Program-made: the position numbers and the translations under genes
Shown: in pieces, positions 12,740 through 20,958 of the stretch
Layout: each line of letters begins with the position of its first letter
How positions within the stretch are numbered: the first letter of the stretch is position 1
Assembly (NCBI RefSeq): GCF_017104565.1
Contig: NZ_JAAGPD010000041.1
Span: 47,608 to 111,607 of the forward strand
Reading direction: 5' to 3'
Origin: Paraburkholderia sp. Tr-20389
GTDB lineage: Bacteria; Pseudomonadota; Gammaproteobacteria; Burkholderiales; Burkholderiaceae
Length of the DNA: 64,000 nucleotides
Notes under the pieces: model-generated
The model's input: only the letters and a program-made list of their open reading frames with translations
What the model was told of the DNA's origin: nothing
Databases searched by the model: none

Positions 12740-13182
12740 GTTCTGATCTGATCGAAATCTTCACCGACGGCGCCTGCAAGGGCAACCCGGGCCCGGGCGG
12801 CTGGGGCGCGCTATTGCGCTACGGCACGCAGGAAAAGGAACTGTTCGGCGGCGAAGCGAACACGACCAACAACAGAATGGAGCTGATGGCCGTGATCGCC
12901 GCGCTCGAGGCGCTGAAGCGTCCGTGCAAGGCGGTCGTGCACACCGATTCGCAATACGTGCAGAAAGGCATCAGCGAATGGATTCACGGCTGGAAGAAAA
13001 AAGGCTGGGTGACGGCGGCGAAGGCGCCCGTGAAAAACGCCGACCTCTGGAAACGGCTCGACGCGCTCACGCAGCAGCATCAGCTCGAGTGGCGCTGGGT
13101 CAAGGGTCACGCGGGCCATCCGGAAAACGAGCGCGCGGATGCGCTCGCCAATCGCGGCGTGGCTTCACTGGCGGATCTCTGA
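12736..13182 (+). CDS. rnhA: Ribonuclease HI
   Basis: RNase HI degrades RNA in RNA:DNA hybrids during replication and R-loop removal. The 148-residue protein opens with [19 protein letters not shown] and carries the active-site carboxylates Asp11, Glu49 (NNRMEL), Asp71 (HTDSQYV) and Asp135 (ERADALAN), with His125 in [10 protein letters not shown]. The basic handle is present around [18 protein letters not shown]. Translation is coupled to the preceding methyltransferase through a 4-bp overlap, and dnaQ follows after 74 bp on the same strand. Confidence 0.98.
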   Translation: MSSDLIEIFTDGACKGNPGPGGWGALLRYGTQEKELFGGEANTTNNRMELMAVIAALEALKRPCKAVVHTDSQYVQKGISEWIHGWKKKGWVTAAKAPVKNADLWKRLDALTQQHQLEWRWVKGHAGHPENERADALANRGVASLADL

Positions 13183-13256
13183 TCGGGCGCCAGCAGCTCA
13201 CTCCGAACGAAGCAACCTATTCTTTTCACGCATCAACACAGGCAGGCAACACCGAC

Positions 13257-14006
13257 ATGCGTCAAATCATCCTCGATACGGAAACGACAGGACTGAATGC
13301 GAGAACAGGCGACCGCATCATCGAAATCGGCTGCGTCGAACTGGTGAATCGCCGGCTGACGGGCAACAACCTGCACTTCTACGTGAACCCGGAGCGCGAC
13401 AGCGATCCGGGCGCACTGGCCGTCCACGGCCTGACGACGGAATTCCTGAGAGACAAGCCCAAGTTCGCCGAGATCGCCGACACACTGCGCGACTTCATCC
13501 AGGACGCGGAACTCATCATTCACAACGCGCCCTTCGACATCGGCTTTCTCGACGCCGAGTTCGCGCTGCTTGGCCTGCCGCCCTTCTCGAAGCATTGCGG
13601 CGAGGTGATCGACACGCTCGTGCGCGCGAAGTCGATGTTCCCGGGCAAGCGCAATTCGCTCGACGCGCTGTGCGACCGCTTCGGCATCAGCAACGCGCAC
13701 CGCACGCTGCACGGCGCACTGCTCGACTCGGAACTGCTCGCCGAGGTCTACCTCGCGATGACACGCGGCCAGGAAAGCCTCGTGATCGACATGCTCGGCG
13801 AGGCGGCAGCGGACGAAGCCGGCGGCACGAAGCGCGTGAAGCTCGACACGCTCGAACTCGTCGTGCTCGCTGCAACGGGTGACGAACTCGCCGAGCATGA
13901 AGCATTGCTCGATGGTCTCGACAAATCGCTGAAGGGAACAAGCGTGTGGCGCACGCAACCGGCCGCGGAAGATGCGTCCGCAACAGCCGATGCGCAAATT
14001 GCTTAA
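13257..14006 (+). CDS. dnaQ: DNA polymerase III epsilon subunit (3'-5' proofreading exonuclease)
   Basis: Epsilon proofreads replication errors within the Pol III core. The start at MRQIILDTETTGLN gives 249 residues; the longer open frame upstream is only a shadow of rnhA. Exo motifs are intact: Asp7 and Glu9 (DTETTG), Asp94 (HNAPFDIGFLD), and His152/Asp157 (HGALLDSELLAEVY). A possible beta-clamp contact, QESLVI, follows at 172-177, matching the position of the clamp motif in E. coli. The C-terminal tail contacting the alpha subunit is about 60 residues and weakly conserved. tRNA-Val follows closely, where E. coli has tRNA-Asp. Confidence 0.97.
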   Translation: MRQIILDTETTGLNARTGDRIIEIGCVELVNRRLTGNNLHFYVNPERDSDPGALAVHGLTTEFLRDKPKFAEIADTLRDFIQDAELIIHNAPFDIGFLDAEFALLGLPPFSKHCGEVIDTLVRAKSMFPGKRNSLDALCDRFGISNAHRTLHGALLDSELLAEVYLAMTRGQESLVIDMLGEAAADEAGGTKRVKLDTLELVVLAATGDELAEHEALLDGLDKSLKGTSVWRTQPAAEDASATADAQIA

Positions 14007-14055
14007 AAAAGTGCTTGTCGAACTCTGAAAGTCCTGACATAATGCACAGCTCTTC

Positions 14056-14130
14056 GGGTGGTTAGCTCAGCGGTAGAGCACTGCCTTCACACGGCAGGGG
14101 TCACTGGTTCGATCCCAGTACTACCCACCA
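14056..14130 (+). tRNA. tRNA-Val (anticodon CAC)
   Basis: A 75-nt cloverleaf including encoded CCA. Acceptor stem GGGTGGT pairs with ACTACCC (one G-U), the anticodon stem CTGCC/GGCAG closes the loop TTCACAC with anticodon CAC, and the T arm has GGTTCGATCC. It reads GUG codons, which are common in this GC-rich window. It lies 49 bp after dnaQ and is followed by a terminator. Confidence 0.95.
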
Positions 14131-14144
14131 AATTCGAAGAAAAG

Positions 14145-14180
14145 AAGGCCCGGACGGAAACGCCCGGGCCTTTTTCTTTT
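14145..14180 (+). terminator. Rho-independent terminator after tRNA-Val
   Basis: Nine-bp stem AAGGCCCGG with CCGGGCCTT, 10-nt loop, followed by a T-rich run. It ends the dnaQ/tRNA transcript. Confidence 0.85.
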
Positions 14181-14364
14181 CCGTTTTGCTTTCCGTTCGT
14201 TTCACCGTTGGCTCGCCCACCTGGCAGCGAGTTCTGGTCGACCTCACCATGCAACGATGAAAGCGCGCCAGATACGTGCGATAAAATAGCCGCGCTTTGC
14301 GCACCCGGCCGCCGCGCGCGAAACACGCGAAATACGTCACTCATCAACATCCATCACTCCGCCG

Positions 14365-15348
14365 ATGCCGCTCTCCGATTCGCTTCGTCTAGCCGTCCTC
14401 GTTCCCTGCTACAACGAGGCAGCGACTGTCCGCTCCGTCGTGCGGGATTTTCGCGCGGCACTGCCGGGCGCGGACATCTACGTGTTCGACAACAACTCGA
14501 CGGATGACACGAGCGGCATCGCGCGCGAAGCCGGTGCCGTCGTGCGCCAGGTCGTGTATCAGGGCAAGGGCAATGTGATCCGGCGGATGTTCGCGGATAT
14601 CGACGCCGACGTGTATGTGCTCGTCGACGGCGACGACACCTACGACGCCGCAGTTGCGCCGCAGATGATCGAGCGTCTGGTCGAGGACGCGCTCGACATG
14701 GTCGTCGCGACCCGTCACACGGAAGAACAGGAAGCCTATCGTCTCGGCCATCGCTTCGGCAACGTGATGCTGACTCGCTTCGTCGCGTCGATCTTCGGCC
14801 GCACGTTTACCGACATGCTGTCGGGTTATCGCGTGTTCTCGCGCCGCTATGTGAAGTCGTTCCCCGCGCACGCGAAAGGCTTCGAGACGGAAACGGAACT
14901 CACCGTCCACGCGCTCGAACTTCGCATGCCCGTCGCCGAAGTCGCGACGCGCTACAAGTCTCGCCCCGAAGGCTCCGTCAGCAAGCTGAACACTTATCGC
15001 GACGGCTTCCGCATTCTCGGCATGATCGTGAAGCTGTTCCGCGCCGAACGGCCGCTCGCGTTCTTTTCGATCGGCACGGTGCTGTGCGCGCTCGCGTCGA
15101 TCGTGCTTGCCGTGCCGCTGTTCGAAACGTACTTCGAAACGGGCCTCGTACCGCGCTTTCCGACGGCCGTGCTGTGCGCCGGGCTGATGATCTTCGCGGC
15201 GCTGTTCCTTGTGTGCGGCGTGATCCTCGATACCGTCACGCATGGCCGTGCCGAAGTGAAGCGTCTCGCGTATCTCGCCGTTCCCGCGCCCGGCACGCAA
15301 TGCGGAGCGGCAACGGCAGCGTCGGTCACAGAACGGTCCGTCGAATGA
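14365..15348 (+). CDS. Family 2 glycosyltransferase (GtrB/dolichyl-phosphate-sugar synthase type)
   Basis: A 327-residue membrane-associated enzyme that probably moves a sugar from a nucleotide donor to undecaprenyl phosphate. The GT2 fold is clear: LAVLVPCYNEAATVRSVV at the N-terminus, FDNNSTDDTSG, then the metal-binding region VLVDGDDTYDA near residue 93. DMLSGYRVFSRR and FETETEL are typical of DPM1/GtrB enzymes. Two transmembrane helices are at the C-terminus (about residues 230-255 and 268-292), as in GtrB. The stop overlaps the next start (ATGA). The sugar is unknown. Together with the two genes after it this looks like a Gtr cassette. Confidence 0.88.
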   Translation: MPLSDSLRLAVLVPCYNEAATVRSVVRDFRAALPGADIYVFDNNSTDDTSGIAREAGAVVRQVVYQGKGNVIRRMFADIDADVYVLVDGDDTYDAAVAPQMIERLVEDALDMVVATRHTEEQEAYRLGHRFGNVMLTRFVASIFGRTFTDMLSGYRVFSRRYVKSFPAHAKGFETETELTVHALELRMPVAEVATRYKSRPEGSVSKLNTYRDGFRILGMIVKLFRAERPLAFFSIGTVLCALASIVLAVPLFETYFETGLVPRFPTAVLCAGLMIFAALFLVCGVILDTVTHGRAEVKRLAYLAVPAPGTQCGAATAASVTERSVE

Positions 15349-15734
15349 AGCGCGAACTGCTGCGCTTCGCGATTGCCGGCGTAGTCGGCCTCGTCGTCGA
15401 TGCAAGCGTGCTGTACGGCATGCTTGCACTCGGCGCCGGCTATTTCGTCGGCCGCGCGGTGTCGTTCATCGCGGCCGTCTGGTCGACATGGCAGATCAAT
15501 CGCCGCTTCACGTTCGTCGAAGGCAGCAACAAATCGGCGTGGGCCGAGTGGTGGCATTACCTGTTCGCCATGCTCGGCGGCGGCGCCGTCAACTACGCGG
15601 CGTATAGCGCGACAATCCTGCTGCTGCCCAAGAGCGCGTTGCTGCCGCTCATCGCCGTCGCGATCGGATCGCTGGCGGGCATGACGGTCAACTTCGTCAG
15701 CGCGAAACTGTGGGTCTTCAAGGCCCGCTCATGA
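15345..15734 (+). CDS. GtrA family membrane protein (putative polyprenyl-sugar flippase)
   Basis: GtrA proteins are small four-helix membrane proteins thought to flip undecaprenyl-phosphate-linked sugars to the periplasm. The 129 residues contain four hydrophobic segments and the family hallmarks: LLRFAIAGVVGLVVDASVLY at the start, TWQINRRFTF after helix 2, and NFVSAKLWVFK at the end. It starts within the last codons of the glycosyltransferase and itself overlaps the next gene by ATGA, so all three genes are translationally coupled. Confidence 0.9.
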   Translation: MKRELLRFAIAGVVGLVVDASVLYGMLALGAGYFVGRAVSFIAAVWSTWQINRRFTFVEGSNKSAWAEWWHYLFAMLGGGAVNYAAYSATILLLPKSALLPLIAVAIGSLAGMTVNFVSAKLWVFKARS

Positions 15735-17599
15735 CCGCTCGCCCCGTGAACCCGGATCTCCAGGCAGATGGAGCGTCGCCCGCGACACGCGCGCGCATCG
15801 TCGATCTACGCTCGCCTCGCGCGATGGCAGTCGCGTGCGTGATCGTGCCGCTGCTGTTCGGGCTGTATTCGCTGCTGCTCGGCGCCGACGCGAACTGGGA
15901 TCTGTACAACTATCACCTGTACAACCCGTTTGCGTGGCTGCACGGCAAGCTGCAGACGGATCTCGCGCCGGCGGGCATGCAAACGTATTTCAATCCGCTG
16001 CTCGATACCGCGCTGTATCTGTTGAATACGCATCTGCCGTCACGCGTCGTCGGCTTTTTGCTGGGCGTGCTGCATGGCTTGACGTTCGTGCTGATCGTAG
16101 CGATCGCGCGTGAAGTGTGGCCGTCCTCGATCAGCGAAGAACGCTACCGTCTGCCCGTACTGATCGCCGCGGCCGGGTGCCTCACAGCGAACTTCCTGTC
16201 GGGCCTCGGCAATTCGATGGGCGACGACACGACGGCGCTGCTCGTGCTCGGCGGCCTGCTCGTCGCGCTGTCGAACTGGCGCCGCCTGGGTACGCGCACG
16301 GCCGGCGCATTTGCCGCAGCGATTGCGAGCGGCCTGCTCGTCGGCTTGGCGACGGGCCTCAAGCTGACGAACGCCGTGTTCGCCGTCGCGCTGTGCCTGA
16401 GTCTTCTGAGCTATCCCGGCACGCTGGTCGCGCGTGCGCGCATCGCGTTCCTGTTCGGCATCGGCGTGCTGGTCGGCATGGGCACGACGACGGGGTTCTG
16501 GATGCTGCATCTGTGGCAGCAGTTCGGCAATCCGCTGTATCCGCAGTTCGGCAAATTCTTTCCGAACCCACTGACGACCTCCGGCGCGCAAGGCGATATG
16601 CGCTGGTTGCCGCGCAACGTCGTGGAGACGCTGCTGTGGCCGTTCATCATCGCCGCGGATTCGAAGCGCGTCGGCGAAACGCCCATCAGGCAGATCATCT
16701 GGCCGATCGTCTACGTCGTGCTCGTGTGGTGGGCGCTCGTACGCATCACGCTGCGCATCAAAGGCCAGCGGTCCGCAGGTCTCGAACCGAAGCAAAGGCT
16801 CGTGGTGCTGTTCGTCGCGCTGGGCTTCGTCGTGTGGATGAAGCTCTTCAGCATCTATCGCTACATCGTGCCCATCGAGGTGCTCGCGCCGATGGTGCTC
16901 GTTCTGCTGCTCGACCGGCTGTTGCCCGCGCGTATCGCACGACGTGCATCGGCATGGCTGCTGATCGCCGCGACGGCTGTCGTCGTGACGGGCGGCGCGC
17001 GCACGTGGGGACACGAAGGCTGGGCCGATCCGCTCTATCACACGCAGCTTCCGCCACTGGAGCAGCCGGCGCGGACGACGGTTGTGATCAAGAGCGTGAC
17101 GTCGGGCTGGGCGTGGATCGCGACGCGCTTTCCCGACACGGTCGCGTTCACGCAGATCGACAGCAGCTTCCCTGCGAGCGATGCGTTTCGTGCGCGCATC
17201 GTGACGCTCGTGCGCGAACGCGGCGGTCCGTCGTTCGCGCTGATCGACGGCGCGCACAACTGGCGCGAGGACAACGTCAACGGCATCAACGACGTCGCGG
17301 CGACGCTCGGACTCACGCACTCGACGCGCGGCTGCAATGCGTTGCACTGGGCGGTGTCGAAGCTGCATCTGCATGCCGCGCTCGAAGGTCCGCGCGACGC
17401 GTCGGAACAGTGCCGGCTCGGCCTGCGCGACGATGACCGCATCGACCTCGCCGCCCGCAACCGCCAGTTGGCCGCCGATGCCGCCGCCACATTCGAGCGC
17501 GCCGGATTCAGCTTCGACGCAGGCTCGTGCAAGCCGTATGAAGCGGGAATCGGCAAAGGCGTGCTCGCGTGGCAGTGGTGCCGCATCAGCCCGCGTTGA
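15731..17599 (+). CDS. Large polytopic membrane protein, probable GtrC-like glycosyltransferase
   Basis: A 622-residue protein with about ten hydrophobic segments between residues 30 and 430 and a soluble C-terminal domain of about 190 residues. Start: ATG in the ATGA overlap with gtrA (MTARPVNPDL); the frame upstream is a shadow. The first periplasmic loop contains NWDLYNYHLYNPFAW, and an aspartate in such a loop is the usual catalytic feature of GT-C-fold enzymes that take polyprenyl-linked sugars. No Pfam-type family is recognised with certainty. Its place in the cassette suggests it is the enzyme that transfers the flipped sugar to a surface acceptor; this is inference. Confidence 0.7.
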   Translation: MTARPVNPDLQADGASPATRARIVDLRSPRAMAVACVIVPLLFGLYSLLLGADANWDLYNYHLYNPFAWLHGKLQTDLAPAGMQTYFNPLLDTALYLLNTHLPSRVVGFLLGVLHGLTFVLIVAIAREVWPSSISEERYRLPVLIAAAGCLTANFLSGLGNSMGDDTTALLVLGGLLVALSNWRRLGTRTAGAFAAAIASGLLVGLATGLKLTNAVFAVALCLSLLSYPGTLVARARIAFLFGIGVLVGMGTTTGFWMLHLWQQFGNPLYPQFGKFFPNPLTTSGAQGDMRWLPRNVVETLLWPFIIAADSKRVGETPIRQIIWPIVYVVLVWWALVRITLRIKGQRSAGLEPKQRLVVLFVALGFVVWMKLFSIYRYIVPIEVLAPMVLVLLLDRLLPARIARRASAWLLIAATAVVVTGGARTWGHEGWADPLYHTQLPPLEQPARTTVVIKSVTSGWAWIATRFPDTVAFTQIDSSFPASDAFRARIVTLVRERGGPSFALIDGAHNWREDNVNGINDVAATLGLTHSTRGCNALHWAVSKLHLHAALEGPRDASEQCRLGLRDDDRIDLAARNRQLAADAAATFERAGFSFDAGSCKPYEAGIGKGVLAWQWCRISPR

Positions 17600-17646
17600 A
17601 AGCAAAACGCTCGCGCTGAGCTTGCCGCCAAGCCGCCAGCCGGCGC

Positions 17647-18105
17647 TTACGGCGCGCCCGCGCCGATTCCGCGCGCCATGCCCGACGCGGCGAACACCAT
17701 CACGACGAGCAGAATCGACTGCCAGTGTCCGATGCGCGCGAACCGGCCCACGCGCGAAAGATCCGGCGCCTCGCCATTTCTGACGGCGACGCGCCAGCGA
17801 ATCAGCGACATCATCGGCGCGACTTCGAGGATCAGGATCAGCACGAGCGCCGTCATCTTGAGATGAAAGAGCGGCTCGTGCAGGTAGTAGCCGGCGCCCT
17901 TCTCGAAGCCACCGAACACGCGCATCAGGCCCGTGACGATCAGAACGACGGCCGTGATGCCCCACACGTTGTCGGCGAGAAACACGCGCGGCAGATCGGC
18001 GGGACCGGTCAGTCGCCGCAACCCGCGTGTGCGCCCGATAATCGCCGCGAGCGCAAAACCGTAACCGAGCAGATGAACGGCGGCCAACAACAAGCGAATC
18101 AGCAT
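17647..18105 (-). CDS. DUF2214 family membrane protein
   Basis: A 152-residue integral membrane protein of unknown function with four hydrophobic helices. The start at MLIRLLLAAVHLLGYGFALA has a GGAGGA Shine-Dalgarno sequence a few bases upstream; the slightly longer frame begins inside that site. Family-like stretches are LADNVWGITAVVLIVTGLMR and EKGAGYYLHEPLFHLKM, the latter with a His in a helix. It is convergent with the preceding glycosylation cassette and lies 78 bp downstream of the next minus-strand gene. Confidence 0.78.
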   Translation of the reverse strand: MLIRLLLAAVHLLGYGFALAAIIGRTRGLRRLTGPADLPRVFLADNVWGITAVVLIVTGLMRVFGGFEKGAGYYLHEPLFHLKMTALVLILILEVAPMMSLIRWRVAVRNGEAPDLSRVGRFARIGHWQSILLVVMVFAASGMARGIGAGAP

Positions 18106-18183
18106 GGACTCCTCCATGAGCGATGAAAGCGTTGGGTGTGTCGCAGCGAAGCGAGACTGGCGGGCGCGGCGCCCGCGGAAAGC

Positions 18184-19041
18184 TCAGGCCTGGCGCAGAT
18201 TCGCGTCGAGCGCCCGCGCGGCGACGCGATCGCCTTCCGTCGAAAGCGGCGTCCTGAACACCGTCTGCCGGTTGTGGCCGGCTGCGGCGGGCGAATCCCA
18301 CATCAGCTCGACCTTCGGACGCCGCATCAAACCACCGACGCCCGCGCGTTCGAGCGTCGCGTGACCGTTCGATATGGGCGGCACGGTGGCGGGCTGGGCG
18401 CCCGACAGATCGACGGCATGCGCGGCGCGCGCCATACCCGTCGCACGTTGCGCCCCGTCCTGCCAGCGCAGCGACAGCTCGCGCGCATCGTACTGGCCGA
18501 GCTTGCGGCTTTCGGCCCAGACGACAGCCGTGCGCGTGACGGCATCGATTGAAATGGCAAAGCGGCCGATCGCAAAGCGGCGCGCAGCAGTGTTCGTGCG
18601 CCAGAGCGCGCGCGGCCGGCAGATCCACACGACGATCGCATACAGCGCGGGCGCAGCGATCAGCCAGCCGTTCGTCGCCGCAACCGCATTGAAGGCGCGC
18701 CGCCAGCCGGCCGCCCACGCGAACGCCCCTACCGACCAGACCGCGAACAGCAGACCGAGGAAAGCAAACAGACGCAACGCCTGACGCAGCCACTGAGGCA
18801 GCGGATGAAACGGGCGTTCGGCACGCGCTTTTGCGCCCGGAAGAAAGATCAGCAGAAACAGGAAAACGAGGTTGATGCACGCCCACGGCGACGAGGCCAT
18901 CGCCCGCAGCGCCGTCAACGGCTCCATCTCCCCCATCGAGAAGAGCCAGCGAGCCAGGATCACGAGGCCGATGGCGCGCAGCGCGAACAACGTGCCGGCG
19001 CCGGGCGCCGCGCTCGCACGCGTCTGTTTCGTTCTCGCCAA
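18184..19041 (-). CDS. Hypothetical membrane protein, TTG start
   Basis: I do not recognise this 285-residue protein. The N-terminal half has four hydrophobic stretches (about residues 18-34, 50-67, 88-110 and 124-142) separated by basic loops; the C-terminal half from about residue 150 is soluble and beta-like (FAISIDAVTRTAVVWAESR, DARELSLRWQDG). The best start is a TTG coding for MARTKQTRASAAPG, with GAGGAGA about six bases upstream; no ATG is well placed. It probably shares a transcript with the DUF2214 gene after it. Function unknown. Confidence 0.65.
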   Translation of the reverse strand: MARTKQTRASAAPGAGTLFALRAIGLVILARWLFSMGEMEPLTALRAMASSPWACINLVFLFLLIFLPGAKARAERPFHPLPQWLRQALRLFAFLGLLFAVWSVGAFAWAAGWRRAFNAVAATNGWLIAAPALYAIVVWICRPRALWRTNTAARRFAIGRFAISIDAVTRTAVVWAESRKLGQYDARELSLRWQDGAQRATGMARAAHAVDLSGAQPATVPPISNGHATLERAGVGGLMRRPKVELMWDSPAAAGHNRQTVFRTPLSTEGDRVAARALDANLRQA

Positions 19042-19191
19042 AGCAATCTCCTCATATCGACCGGCTGCGCCGGATTTGCGGCACGGCCATTATAGGGATA
19101 TTACGGATTCGTCTCATGGTTGCCGGACCGCGAACGCACACTTTCGCCACATTCCGCGCGCCATTCGCGTCGACGTGCGGCGCAAATGCAA

Positions 19192-19226
19192 CAACGCCCC
19201 GCATGTTCGACACATGCGGGGCGTTG
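19192..19226 (-). terminator. Perfect 14-bp hairpin, probable terminator
   Basis: A perfect 14-bp inverted repeat (CAACGCCCCGCATG with CATGCGGGGCGTTG) closes a 7-nt loop, between the family-4 glycosyltransferase stop and the next minus-strand gene. The T tract after it on the minus strand is poor (TTGCATTT), so its termination strength is uncertain. Confidence 0.55.
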
Positions 19227-19278
19227 TCCGGACATCGTGGAGACCGCGCCGGGACGGCGCAGTCTTCGACGAAGACGA

Positions 19279-20343
19279 TCAGCCTGCGTTGACTTCGCGC
19301 AGCACCGTGCGGCGCTTCGCGCGCAGCATTTCTTCGTACACGTTCAGATAGTTCTGCGCCATCACCTTCGACGAGAAGCGCTCTTCGAACGCCTTGCGCA
19401 CCTTTGCGCGCGGCAGTTGGTCCAGACGCTTCAGCGCTGCGACCGCGCTGATTTCGTCTTCGACGACGAAGCCCGACACGCCGTTCTCGATCACTTCCGG
19501 CACCGAACCGCGCTTGAACGCGATCACGGGCGTGCCGCAAGCCATCGCCTCGATCATCACCAGACCGAAGGGTTCCGGCCAGTCGATCGGGAACACCAGT
19601 GCGTGCGCGTTGCCGAGGAACTCACGCTTTTCGGCTTCGCCGATTTCGCCGATGTACTCGACGTGCGGCAGCGCCATCAGCGGCTTGATCACTTCTTCGT
19701 AATACGCGCGGTCAGCCTTGTCGATCTTCGCGGCGACCTTCAGCTTCATGCCTGCCTGGCCGGCGATGCGGATCGCGCGGTCAAGGCCCTTCTCCGGCGA
19801 GACGCGGCCGAGGAATGCGAGGTAACCCGGCTCGACGTTGGGGATCGGCGTGAGCACGTTTTCCGGCAGACCGTGATACACCGTCGACAGCCAGTTGGCC
19901 TGCAGCAGCGGCTGGCGCTGGTTGTCCGAGATCGACACGACGGGCACGTCGCTGAACGTGTTGAACACGGGCTGCAGTTCGGGCAGATCGAGACGGCCGT
20001 GCATGGTCGTCAGGAACGGCACCGGCTGGCGCGCAAACAGCGAGAACGGGTAGTAGTCGATGTGGAAATGCAGCACGTCGAATTCGTCCGCACGGCGGCG
20101 CACTTCTTCGAGCAGCAGCATGTGCGGCGCCATCACGTCACGGATGGTCGGATCCAGACGCAGCGCCTGCGGCCAGAATGCTTCGAGTTTCGCCGAGGTT
20201 TGCGAATCGCCACTCGCAAAGAGGGTCACGTCGTGTCCCAGCTCAACCAGCGCTTCCGTCAGGTACGACACGACGCGTTCCGTGCCGCCGTAGAGCTTGG
20301 GAGGAACCGCCTCGTGCAAGGGAGCGATTTGAGCGATTCGCAT
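19279..20343 (-). CDS. Family 4 (GT-B) glycosyltransferase
   Basis: A 354-residue soluble glycosyltransferase of GT-B fold. The start at MRIAQIAPLHEAVPPKLYGG is preceded by GAGGAG and matches the usual N-terminus; the longer open frame is non-coding. The N-domain has PPKLYGGTERVV and DVLHFHIDYYP; the C-domain has AFLGRVSPEKGLDRAI and the GT4 signature PEPFGLVMIEAMACGTPVIA with its paired Glu residues, followed by GSVPEVIENGVSGFVV. The donor and acceptor are unknown. It stands alone, divergent from the ABC exporter across a regulatory-looking gap and close to the trehalose genes. Confidence 0.87.
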   Translation of the reverse strand: MRIAQIAPLHEAVPPKLYGGTERVVSYLTEALVELGHDVTLFASGDSQTSAKLEAFWPQALRLDPTIRDVMAPHMLLLEEVRRRADEFDVLHFHIDYYPFSLFARQPVPFLTTMHGRLDLPELQPVFNTFSDVPVVSISDNQRQPLLQANWLSTVYHGLPENVLTPIPNVEPGYLAFLGRVSPEKGLDRAIRIAGQAGMKLKVAAKIDKADRAYYEEVIKPLMALPHVEYIGEIGEAEKREFLGNAHALVFPIDWPEPFGLVMIEAMACGTPVIAFKRGSVPEVIENGVSGFVVEDEISAVAALKRLDQLPRAKVRKAFEERFSSKVMAQNYLNVYEEMLRAKRRTVLREVNAG

Positions 20344-20958
20344 AATGGAAAACTCCTCGTAAAAAATCAGGCAAAAAGACTGCAGTTTGGAAAAAGCGAC
20401 TTCGCTTGCTCGCCAGGGCGCTCGGTTCGGCATGCAGCTTGAGGCCGCACCGGCACGAGCCTGATTCTTTCGAGAAATTCCTGCGATGGATCGCTTGGTA
20501 AGACACCAGCTTGGGTCACTGTCAAAGACTGTGCTCATGCCGTAAACGCGGCGGATGAACGAACGTTGACAAACTGTCAGATATTTCCTGACGCGACCGA
20601 GCACGCATTATCAATGCCTACCTGGCGGACCCGCTCCGACATTTCAAAGTCTTTACGTTGTTACAAACGCGAAACACTCTGCAAACCCTTGTTTTCTCAA
20701 GGCGTTCTACATTGGGAGCCCTGCATCGGCGCTGGCGCCAGGAGCCGATTGTCGACAGTCCGAGAACCTGACTGCGCATGTAAGCACCGATCTGTCGGTC
20801 TCCATTGCGCCGGCTGCGTATGCAATCTGTAATTATATCCCGAAAATGCACGTCTTTGGCGTGAACCACTCGGCCCGATGCGGGCCAAGCGTGGGAAAGC
20901 TTACCGGTATCGTGTCGCGAAAATAATCGCGCCCTCTTTGGCCGTCCCGCCATGCGAA
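20344..20958. other. Divergent regulatory gap between GT4 gene and ABC exporter
   Basis: No gene is supported. The gap holds several TGACA/TGTCA half-sites: TGTCA at 20520-20524 and a palindrome TGACA-AAC-TGTCA at 20567-20579, followed by GTCAG-ATATTTC-CTGAC at 20576-20592. A promoter-like pair pointing at the ABC gene lies at 20805-20833. The stretch is less GC-rich than its neighbours. Confidence 0.45.
20805..20833 (+). promoter_or_regulatory. Candidate promoter of the ABC exporter gene
   Basis: TTGCGC (20805-20810), a 17-bp spacer and TGTAAT (20828-20833). Transcription would begin near 20840, upstream of every candidate start codon of the ABC gene. Confidence 0.35.

Noticed and set aside
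16040-18886. 948-codon open frame on the minus strand
   Set aside because: It runs antisense through the large membrane protein gene and across the DUF2214 and hypothetical genes out of frame; composition is Arg/His-rich without any family sequence.
20566-20592. TTGACA at 20566 as a -35 element of the ABC gene
   Set aside because: No acceptable -10 hexamer lies 16-18 bp downstream; the site fits better as part of a repeat cluster.
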